A stretch of DNA of 6,276 bases. Source: Candidatus Babelota bacterium (GTDB lineage Bacteria; JAGOBX01). The position numbers and the translations under genes were made by a program. This document shows, one piece after another, positions 1-6,128 of the stretch (position 1 is the stretch's first letter; each line of letters starts with the position of its first letter). The stretch spans positions 1 to 6,276 of the forward strand of contig JAGOBX010000221.1 of NCBI GenBank assembly GCA_017999075.1, in the 5' to 3' direction. The notes under the pieces are model-generated. The model was given only the letters and a program-made list of their open reading frames with translations, was not told where the DNA came from and searched no databases.

Positions 1-1220
1 GTGCAAATGACAAAATCATGACTGCAAACAACATATTAAAAGTCATTCCTGATTTGACGCGCAAACTTTCCGATTATATTGCTTTTAAAAAAAATAAAAT
101 AGATATAATAATTGCTTTCGGATCAGTATCAGGTATAGCTGCATCAATATTGAAAAAGAAATTAAAGATCCCTTTTATTTTTGTCCCTGAATCTTTCACA
201 TACAATTCTATGCTGGACATAAAAATTAATTCTAAAAATTGTGATCAGCTTATCAAACGTAATAACTGGCATCTGCAGCATAGCGCTGAAACAGTTTCTA
301 TTCTATTCTGTGATTCCATAATCGTTCCAATATCAGAAAAAAAAGCAGACCAGATATTCAGCAGTAAGCTGTATAAAGAAATTTACGGGAAAATTAATAA
401 CCTGACTAAAATTAATTACGGTGTTAACGCTGATAATTATGGAATTGAAAAATTTAAAAATCATTATAAGAATAATGATGGAAAACTCGAACTAATAAAT
501 CTGATTAAAAGCCGTATAAATCTTGAAAGGTCGGAACTTCCTTTTATAATTACAGACATAAGCCAAAAAAATAACGATAACGCTTTTAACCTTATCAAAA
601 TTTATAATTCTTCCAAAGAACTTCAAAAGTCAGCAAATCTAATGATTATAGGAAAAATTGACAGCAAACGCCTGATTACAAATTTAAAAAAAAATAATTT
701 AGAAGGCAAATTATGCGTTTTAAAATATTCAAATTATTATAATGAATTACCTTATATTTTCGGGTATTGCGCAGAAAAAAGATCTATCTTTGTAAATTTC
801 GATTCGACAGAAAACAATATATCAGTTTTATCCAACTTAATGACTGCCATGGCTTCAGGAATTGCAGTTATTACTGCAAAAAACGAAAGTATTTCCGAAC
901 TTTTAGATTTTAACAGGTATGGTTTAATGTTTGTTGCTCAAAAACAATCATTAAAAAACATCTTGTATTTTATTAATAAAAAAGAGTTATTTGATACGTA
1001 TAGAGAAAAATCCGTTAAACGGATAATTGTAAATTATTCTTGGAATGTTATCGCAAAAAAATATTTAAGAATAATAGAATCCATAGAAAAAAAAGGAAAC
1101 GCATGTGTTCAGGACATATCTATTCCAAATTATTTTGTTAAACAATCTAAACAGGATGATGAGCAAAACATTAAATCGGCTTTTAAAAATATTTTGGTTA
1201 ATAATAATTTTCAGTTATAA
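1..1220 (+). CDS. Divergent GT4-fold glycosyltransferase-like protein, sucrose-phosphate-synthase-like (5' partial)
   Basis: The reading frame is open to the left edge (codons from base 3). The ATG at 18 is internal: the protein already sits within the N-terminal Rossmann domain there, so the true start lies outside the window. Numbering from that ATG, the frame gives 400 residues. The C-terminal half aligns with the sucrose-phosphate-synthase/mannosylfructose-phosphate-synthase branch of GT4. Residues 175-196 (PFII...LIKIY) match the donor-site strand without gaps. SANLMIIG (205-212) matches the 'ANL.li.G' strand. IFVN (257-260), AMASG (277-281) and TAKN (286-289) match the 'FIN...EAAAHG...TKN' segment, and YSW at 340-342 matches the usual C-terminal helix. 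Key residues are replaced: the phosphate-binding Arg and Lys align with Ser182 and Asp187, the second Glu of E-x7-E with Thr276, and the Gly-Gly after TKN with Glu-Ser. The fold is well supported. The activity and substrate are unknown, and the protein may be non-catalytic. The last 40 or so residues are an atypical tail overlapping the next gene. Confidence 0.72.
   Translation, partial: ANDKIMTANNILKVIPDLTRKLSDYIAFKKNKIDIIIAFGSVSGIAASILKKKLKIPFIFVPESFTYNSMLDIKINSKNCDQLIKRNNWHLQHSAETVSILFCDSIIVPISEKKADQIFSSKLYKEIYGKINNLTKINYGVNADNYGIEKFKNHYKNNDGKLELINLIKSRINLERSELPFIITDISQKNNDNAFNLIKIYNSSKELQKSANLMIIGKIDSKRLITNLKKNNLEGKLCVLKYSNYYNELPYIFGYCAEKRSIFVNFDSTENNISVLSNLMTAMASGIAVITAKNESISELLDFNRYGLMFVAQKQSLKNILYFINKKELFDTYREKSVKRIIVNYSWNVIAKKYLRIIESIEKKGNACVQDISIPNYFVKQSKQDDEQNIKSAFKNILVNNNFQL
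1093..1097 (+). promoter_or_regulatory. Shine-Dalgarno-like site before the alternative GTG start of the lptD-like gene
   Basis: AAGGA lies 7 bases before GTG 1105, inside the end of the glycosyltransferase-like gene. It is the best ribosome site near the start of the lptD-like frame, yet the start it favours would put 17 extra residues before the signal peptide. It may instead load ribosomes that reach ATG 1156 or 1159, or be fortuitous in purine-rich sequence. Confidence 0.3.
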
Positions 1221-3240
1221 CTTTAATTATCTGCCGGCTGAATCATACGATACTGTAATTATAAAAAAATCCGATACTCTCGAAGTTAAATTTTTTAACG
1301 ATAATGATTACATATTAGGAATGTCCGGAAATATAGAATTAGAATATTCCGGTATAACAATAAATTCCGACAGTATAACTTTCAATCCCGTCACATCTCA
1401 AATTTCGTCAAATTCAGTGACAAGATTCAAATCTTCTGACTTGGACATTGTTACTGACAAATTCAATTATTATTTAAACTATGATATTAATGAATTATAT
1501 AACGTCAGCCTTGTTTTTGACAAATGGTTCATAAAAGCCGGAAAACTTCAAATTAAAAAAAATATTAAAAACAGTAAACAATCCAATTTTTATACTTTGA
1601 CAGATGCAAGAATCACAAGTTGTGATTTTGATACACCTCATTTTCATATATTTTCAAAAAAAAGTCTTTTGAAACCAGATGAATCTATTTCGTTATATTC
1701 TCCTGTTTTTAAAATAGGAAAATTTCCGCTTCTCTATTTTCCTTACTTGAAAAAAAGGTTGGGCCGAGATGTATTTAAATATGAAGCAGGTTATTCTAAA
1801 CGTGAAGGAATATTTGCGCTTACCGAATATTTTGCCGATCCTTCACCTCCCCTAACTTACAGTATAATAGCCGATTATTATTATTATAGGGGGATCGGAA
1901 CAGGTTTCAACGCCAAATATGATACAAGCAATATTTTCATTTCAGGAAAGTCATATTACATCGCAGAAAAACCTATTATATATAATATAAATACAGGTGA
2001 ATATTTAAAAACAGGCGGAACAAGAAGAGATCGTTGGAAAACAGAATTCGATATAAAAAGCATTATATATAAAAACATTAATATAAGAGGAACAAACAAA
2101 TATTACTCTGATAACCTTATTGAAAAAGATTATAAAGAGCGATGGTCCGGACTTATAATTAATGAATTTAATAATGAATTTGAAATTTCATCTATAACAG
2201 AAAATAAAGTTTGGCATTTGATATATGAACGTAAAGATTTATGGAATGCAGCTGCAGGCAAATTCAAATACTCATATATAAATTTCCCTGATTTAAGAAT
2301 TATGTGGAATAGAAAACACTTCAAAAAACTCGACATATACTTTAAACCTGATATTTCTGTAATATCTAAACATTCAGAAAATTCTGTGCGTAATACCGAT
2401 TATAACGCTGCCGGATATTTGATAAAAAAAATAAACATCAACAAATTATTAAATTTTTCAATAACCGCAGGCCTGAAATTCAATAGAAATGAATATAGCT
2501 CTTCGGAGATTTCAAGAGATCACAACAAATTAAATTACACTGCTGAGATTTCAAGGTTGGACAACTATAAAAATTATTACAGTTATGCTTCGCATTCATT
2601 TGAAAAAATTTTTTATAATGTAAATTCAACTCAAGATTTTTTCACAAGCGTTTTAACAAATAAATTAAATTGGGACAATATGTTAATATTTGATAAATCC
2701 ATGTTATCTTTAATTTCAGGAGTTTCTTTAAACAACAACAAATATTATTCAAATGCCAAAGAACGGTTTGAAGATGTCAAAATAAACTATTTAATTGAAT
2801 TTGATTCAGGTTCTTCATTATCAGCAAGCGCTGATTACAGTATAAAAAAATCGGCAGTTTCAATAAGTTCATTAACTCATATATTTAATTCAAAAAATAA
2901 CAAATTTTCTCTTACAAACGGATTGAACTATGTTAATAAAAACAATGTTGACGGAATCTACCAATGGACATCAGACTTCACATACAATATTTTCAAAGAA
3001 AAAACTGCGGAATGGGTCATAAACCTTTCTCAAACAGTAGATTTGAATTCACGATATCTCAAAACTCAAAATATTAAAATAATCAAAGACTTACACTGCT
3101 TTACATCTGAACTTTCTTATAATAAAGCTTCGAAAAATGATTATTCCATTTTTCTTGTTTTTAATATAAAATCCTATCCAAAACAGGGATTGGGAATACA
3201 ATATAATTACGCTAATAAGTCTATACGGTTGAAACAATAA
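1156..3240 (+). CDS. lptD: LptD/OstA-like LPS-assembly outer-membrane protein
   Basis: LptD forms the outer-membrane barrel that places lipopolysaccharide on the cell surface at the end of the Lpt bridge. From the ATG at 1156 the protein has 694 residues. A signal peptide spans 1-28 (basic start, hydrophobic core IFWLIII, probable cleavage after LPA). A periplasmic OstA/LptA-like jellyroll covers about 30-150, and its repeated 'G.i...y.g..i.sd.i.f' pattern is clear. Next come a TSC motif with Cys156 and the family signature 'vPvfYlPYl', here PLLYFPYL from residue 191. The rest, to 694, has aromatic-rich alternating strands ending in DLHC (Cys648) and typical barrel hairpins. There are only two cysteines, one per domain. 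Start choice: GTG at 1105 has a better ribosome site (AAGGA at 1093-1097, 7-base spacing) but adds 17 residues ahead of the signal peptide. ATG 1156 or 1159 gives a normal signal peptide with only a weak AGG. The gene overlaps gene 1 by 65 bases (116 if GTG) and sits 6 bases before tlyA. Function is inferred from family features; no lptE is visible here. Confidence 0.82.
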   Translation: MMSKTLNRLLKIFWLIIIFSYNFNYLPAESYDTVIIKKSDTLEVKFFNDNDYILGMSGNIELEYSGITINSDSITFNPVTSQISSNSVTRFKSSDLDIVTDKFNYYLNYDINELYNVSLVFDKWFIKAGKLQIKKNIKNSKQSNFYTLTDARITSCDFDTPHFHIFSKKSLLKPDESISLYSPVFKIGKFPLLYFPYLKKRLGRDVFKYEAGYSKREGIFALTEYFADPSPPLTYSIIADYYYYRGIGTGFNAKYDTSNIFISGKSYYIAEKPIIYNINTGEYLKTGGTRRDRWKTEFDIKSIIYKNINIRGTNKYYSDNLIEKDYKERWSGLIINEFNNEFEISSITENKVWHLIYERKDLWNAAAGKFKYSYINFPDLRIMWNRKHFKKLDIYFKPDISVISKHSENSVRNTDYNAAGYLIKKININKLLNFSITAGLKFNRNEYSSSEISRDHNKLNYTAEISRLDNYKNYYSYASHSFEKIFYNVNSTQDFFTSVLTNKLNWDNMLIFDKSMLSLISGVSLNNNKYYSNAKERFEDVKINYLIEFDSGSSLSASADYSIKKSAVSISSLTHIFNSKNNKFSLTNGLNYVNKNNVDGIYQWTSDFTYNIFKEKTAEWVINLSQTVDLNSRYLKTQNIKIIKDLHCFTSELSYNKASKNDYSIFLVFNIKSYPKQGLGIQYNYANKSIRLKQ

Positions 3241-3246
3241 TTTTTT

Positions 3247-3975
3247 ATGAAAAAAGAACGTCTTGATAAAATACTTTTAGATAAAAAATTTTTCAATTCC
3301 AGAACTGAAGCTCAGGGATACATTTTGGCGGGCAAGGTTCTGGTTAATGAAACTCCCATTACTAAATCAGGAGAAAAAATAGATACTGATTCTGAAATCA
3401 GGATAAAAGGGGAATTAAAAAAATATGTAAGCCGCGGCGGCGACAAACTCGAAATAGCAGTTAATGAATTCAATATTGATTTTACCAACAAGTCAGTTCT
3501 TGATATAGGAATTTCAACAGGCGGATTTACTGACTGCGCGCTTCAATCAGGCGCTGAATCAGTTACTGGAATTGATGTAGGATATGGTCAGCTTGACATT
3601 AAAATAAGAAACAACCCTAAAGTGACAGTTATTGAAAAAACAAATGCAAGAACTCTAAATCTAAATAAACAATTTGATATTATTTTATGTGATGTATCGT
3701 TTATATCAACAATAAAACTTTTAGACACATTTGATTTACATTTAAAACAAAACGGCAGAATGGTTATTTTAATAAAACCTCAATTTGAAGCAGGACAGGA
3801 ATTTATAGAAAAAGGCGGGATAGTAAAAAATCTTGATGTTCACAAAAATGTGCTTGATGAAATAAAAAAAAAATATAATGAAAAAAAATTTGAGCTTACA
3901 GGAATTGCAGAATCACGGATTCTTTTTCCAAAAGGCAACATTGAATATTTAACTTACTGGAAACGGGAAATATGA
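3247..3975 (+). CDS. tlyA: TlyA-type 16S/23S rRNA (cytidine-2'-O)-methyltransferase
   Basis: This is a 242-residue protein with an S4 RNA-binding domain (about 4-55, starting RLDKILLDKKFFNSRTEAQ) joined to an FtsJ-like SAM methyltransferase domain. Visible family motifs are VSRGGDKLE (61-69), the SAM loop LDIGISTGGFTDC (85-97), GIDVGYGQL (108-116), CDVSFIS (148-154), IKPQFEAG (176-183), GGIV (190-193) and GNIEYL (230-235). The expected Lys-Asp-Lys-Glu catalytic set is present as K67, D149, K177 and E233. TlyA proteins methylate 2'-OH groups of ribosomal cytidines. In actinobacteria the longer type II acts on 16S C1409 and 23S C1920, while shorter type I proteins act on C1920 only. The length and short N-terminus here fit type I (inference). 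The older 'hemolysin' label is not supported by the sequence. The start lies 6 T bases after the lptD stop with no Shine-Dalgarno sequence, which suggests coupled re-initiation. The end overlaps the response regulator by 4 bases. Confidence 0.95.
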   Translation: MKKERLDKILLDKKFFNSRTEAQGYILAGKVLVNETPITKSGEKIDTDSEIRIKGELKKYVSRGGDKLEIAVNEFNIDFTNKSVLDIGISTGGFTDCALQSGAESVTGIDVGYGQLDIKIRNNPKVTVIEKTNARTLNLNKQFDIILCDVSFISTIKLLDTFDLHLKQNGRMVILIKPQFEAGQEFIEKGGIVKNLDVHKNVLDEIKKKYNEKKFELTGIAESRILFPKGNIEYLTYWKREI

Positions 3976-4652
3976 GAATACTTATTATTGAAGACGATTT
4001 AACTCTTGCAGAATTCATAAAAAAAGGATTAACCGAAGAAGGATATGCTGTAGATATAAATTCAAACGGAGAACATGGATTCAATCTTGCTTTGAATCAT
4101 GAATTTGATTTGATTATACTTGATGTGATGCTTCCTTTAAAAGACGGTTTTGAAATCTGCAAATCTATACGTCTGAAAAATAAAACCATTCCGATTTTAT
4201 TTTTATCTGCCAGAGATGAAACTCAGGATATTGTAAAAGGTCTGGATTCTGGCGCAAACGATTATCTTACTAAACCATTTGCATTTCCGGAATTATCAGC
4301 TCGTATCAGAGCATTATTAAGAAAGAATACTAATCCTGACAACTCAGGAATAATTAAAATAAACGACTTAACTCTCAATCTTTTCACACACAAAGCAGTC
4401 CGGGAAGAAAATGAAATAGAATTAACATCAAAAGAATTTTCTCTGCTCGAATATTTTATGAGAAACCCTGACAGGATACTTACGCGAACTATGATCATTG
4501 AACATGTGTGGAATTTTAATTTTGACAATTTTACAAATGTAATTGACGTATACATAAACTATCTAAGAAAAAAAATTGACGAAGACCACGCTTTTAAAAT
4601 GCTTGTTACAATCCGCGGGTCTGGTTATATGCTAAGGTCGAAACCTCAATGA
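3972..4652 (+). CDS. OmpR/PhoB-family two-component response regulator
   Basis: This 226-residue DNA-binding response regulator has a receiver domain at about 1-118 and a winged-helix OmpR_C domain at about 125-224. Receiver residues are complete: acidic pocket D8/D9, phospho-acceptor D51 (in LDVMLP), S79, Y98 and K101 followed by PF. The effector domain has the usual ELTSKEFSLLEYFMRNP start, a recognition-helix region around NVIDVYINYLRKKID, and the wing IRGSGYML near the end. The closest general pattern is the CusR/PmrA/QseB group, but no specific signal can be read from the sequence. Its ATG overlaps the tlyA stop and its own stop overlaps the kinase ATG (ATGA both times), so the three genes are probably co-translated. 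A weak GGGA lies 3 bases before the start. A natural candidate target is the 11-bp-period repeat array after the kinase gene. Confidence 0.96.
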   Translation: MRILIIEDDLTLAEFIKKGLTEEGYAVDINSNGEHGFNLALNHEFDLIILDVMLPLKDGFEICKSIRLKNKTIPILFLSARDETQDIVKGLDSGANDYLTKPFAFPELSARIRALLRKNTNPDNSGIIKINDLTLNLFTHKAVREENEIELTSKEFSLLEYFMRNPDRILTRTMIIEHVWNFNFDNFTNVIDVYINYLRKKIDEDHAFKMLVTIRGSGYMLRSKPQ

Positions 4653-6028
4653 AATTAACATTTAAACGAAAATTAATATTAATATTATTTTTTATTCTTT
4701 CAAGTCTGTTTGTAGTTCAAGTTTTAATTGTAAACCATTTCACGGAAAAATATGCTATTGAATACGAAAATAATGAAATGAAAGAATATATGGAACTATG
4801 TATAAAAATTTATTTCAATGAATTGGAATTGAATAACACTCCTCAAATTGACATTGAACTTGAACATTTCTATTTTCAAGTCCGGGATGAATCGGATAAA
4901 ATAATTTACAGTTCTCCCAAAATAAAAATGATGAAAACCGAACATTTTACTTTAAAAAATTTGGATAAAAATGAATATTACTATAATGATAAGCTGAACG
5001 GCGATTTAGTCAGAATATATGTGGAAAAACAATTTTTAAATGGAAAAATTTATAAATTCGTATATTTTATTTCATTAAACGAATATTTGAAATTCGTAAA
5101 TAAAATAAACGGGTTATTCATTATAATATTTATTATAGTCATAGTAATACTGTTTTTAATTTCAAATTTTTTTGTTAATAAAGCTTTAAACCCGATTAAC
5201 CGCATTATAAATGATGTCGAAAAAATAAATATTAAAACTCTTAGCGGAAGAATAAAAAAAGTTGAATCAAATGATATCTTAGAAAACTTAACAACCACAT
5301 TTAATTATATGATTGAACGTTTGGAAATCTCATTTAACCGAATTAATGGTTATTTTTCTAATTTTTCTCATGAAATCAAGACTCCTATCTCTGTAATAAA
5401 AAACGGAGTTGAACTTCTGCAAAAATCCAAAAAAAATAATGATGAAGAATCAAATATTTTGTACAGGTTGTCAGAAGAAATAGATGCAGTACAAAGGATG
5501 ACAGGAGAACTCCTTTTTCTTGCAAAAGCAGATGCAGAAAATATAAAACTTAATTTTTCAACCATAAAATTGAAAGAATTAATATCTTTCTCAGAAGATA
5601 TCGGAAAAATCATGACAGACGAAAAAAAAATCAAATTCATAATTAATTTTCCTGACACAGAAAATTCAATTTATATTGATGAATTCAAAATAAAACAGGT
5701 TATAATAAATCTTTTAAACAATGCCGTTGAATATACAAATTCAGGAGAAATATCAATAAACTTTTCTATCGAACACGATTATTTAATTATTTCAGTTTCT
5801 GATACAGGTATAGGTATAGATCCTCAAAATCTTCCTTATATATTTGAAAGATTTTACAGATGCGATAAAATACGATCTCGTGAAAAACATCATTTCGGTC
5901 TTGGATTATCAATTGTAAAAATGATTATTGAGTTACATAAGGGTTCTATTGAAATCAAATCCATAATTAATAAAGGGACTACTGCAACAATAAAAATTCC
6001 TATAGCAAATATTTCTTTCATACAATAA
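4649..6028 (+). CDS. Membrane sensor histidine kinase with HAMP domain
   Basis: This 459-residue inner-membrane kinase has the standard layout: TM1 about 9-29, a periplasmic segment about 30-153, TM2 about 154-176, HAMP about 177-230, HisKA from about 231, and an ATPase domain about 345-455. The phospho-accepting histidine is H241 in FSHEIKTPI. The N box is NLLNNAVEY (N354, N358), the G1 box is DTGIGI (D385), the F box is YIFERFYRCD, and the G2 box is GLGLS (G417, G419). All core motifs are intact, so the kinase should be active. It is the evident partner of the regulator it overlaps by 4 bases. AAGG at 4634-4637 may serve as its ribosome site. The periplasmic segment has no recognisable PAS or CACHE motif. 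It begins with an acidic stretch holding two E-x-x-E motifs (residues 40-43 and 46-49), the type of motif known to bind ferric iron in PmrB. Whether it does so here is unknown. Other low-GC heavy-metal-type sensor kinases would look similar. Confidence 0.96.
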   Translation: MKLTFKRKLILILFFILSSLFVVQVLIVNHFTEKYAIEYENNEMKEYMELCIKIYFNELELNNTPQIDIELEHFYFQVRDESDKIIYSSPKIKMMKTEHFTLKNLDKNEYYYNDKLNGDLVRIYVEKQFLNGKIYKFVYFISLNEYLKFVNKINGLFIIIFIIVIVILFLISNFFVNKALNPINRIINDVEKINIKTLSGRIKKVESNDILENLTTTFNYMIERLEISFNRINGYFSNFSHEIKTPISVIKNGVELLQKSKKNNDEESNILYRLSEEIDAVQRMTGELLFLAKADAENIKLNFSTIKLKELISFSEDIGKIMTDEKKIKFIINFPDTENSIYIDEFKIKQVIINLLNNAVEYTNSGEISINFSIEHDYLIISVSDTGIGIDPQNLPYIFERFYRCDKIRSREKHHFGLGLSIVKMIIELHKGSIEIKSIINKGTTATIKIPIANISFIQ

Positions 6029-6033
6029 TAAAC

Positions 6034-6049
6034 ATTAGAAAATTCTAAT
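6034..6049. repeat. Short inverted repeat just after the kinase stop
   Basis: ATTAGAA at 6034-6040 and TTCTAAT at 6043-6049 are perfect 7-base inverted arms around a central AA. It starts 6 bases after the kinase stop codon. The arms are all A/T except one G/C pair and no T-run follows, so it is a poor terminator. The right arm is also the first unit of the tandem array that follows, so the left arm may be an extra inverted half-site for a DNA-binding protein. Confidence 0.5.
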
Positions 6050-6071
6050 CTTATCTTAATGACTTTCTAAT
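6043..6071 (+). promoter_or_regulatory. Candidate response-regulator operator: three heptamers at 11-bp period
   Basis: TTCTAAT (6043-6049), TCTTAAT (6054-6060) and TTCTAAT (6065-6071) begin exactly 11 bases apart, giving YYTAAT-N5-YYTAAT-N5-YYTAAT. Direct repeats spaced by one helical turn are the usual binding form for OmpR/PhoB-family regulators, and the enterobacterial PmrA box is YTTAAK-N5-YTTAAK. The array lies directly after a gene pair encoding such a regulator and its kinase, and 58 bases before the next start codon. Binding by this regulator is inference. AT-rich sequence makes chance similarity easier, though the exact period over three units is notable. Confidence 0.5.
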
Positions 6072-6095
6072 ACTGTTATGCTATCTTTATATAAA
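6059..6095 (+). promoter_or_regulatory. Candidate promoter for the downstream membrane-protein gene
   Basis: ATGACT at 6059-6064 (4 of 6 matches to TTGACA) lies 17 bases before TATCTT at 6082-6087 (4 of 6 to TATAAT). TATGCT (6077-6082) and TATAAA (6090-6095) are alternative -10 elements with no good -35. The weak -35 region overlaps the second and third operator repeats, as in promoters that depend on an activator of the PhoB/PmrA type. The assignment among these -10 options is uncertain because the region is very AT-rich. Confidence 0.3.
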
Positions 6096-6116
6096 TATAG
6101 CCGTTTATTTTATTAC

Positions 6117-6120
6117 AGGA
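6117..6120 (+). promoter_or_regulatory. Ribosome binding site for the last gene
   Basis: AGGA lies 8 bases before the ATG at 6129, a good Shine-Dalgarno spacing. It supports this start codon for the partial gene at the right edge. Confidence 0.55.
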
Positions 6121-6128
6121 TATTTCTT

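Noticed and set aside
18-20. ATG as true start of the glycosyltransferase-like gene
   Set aside because: The frame is open upstream to the window edge and the protein at this point is already within the N-terminal Rossmann domain. No Shine-Dalgarno sequence precedes it.
1103-1141. Tiny ORF starting with ATG at 1103 behind AAGGA
   Set aside because: It encodes only 12 residues, lies inside two larger frames and resembles nothing. Its relevance is only as the -1 frame after the A8 run.
1-1220. Naming gene 1 a sucrose-phosphate synthase
   Set aside because: The fold matches, but donor-binding and catalytic residues are replaced, and no sucrose-pathway partner is nearby.
3247-3975. Hemolysin function for TlyA
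   Set aside because: The complete S4 plus FtsJ-like motifs and K-D-K-E set indicate an rRNA methyltransferase. No pore-forming or secretion feature is visible.
4262-4555. Minus-strand open frames, such as this one inside the regulator, plus those at 2130-2336, 3896-4084, 5050-5298 and 5368-5658
   Set aside because: Each lies wholly or mainly opposite a gene with clear family motifs. They have no ribosome sites or recognisable domains and reflect antisense shadows of coding sequence.
6034-6049. Rho-independent terminator after the kinase gene
   Set aside because: The stem is almost all A-U, the centre is only 2 bases unless the stem is shortened to 5 pairs, and no T-run follows.
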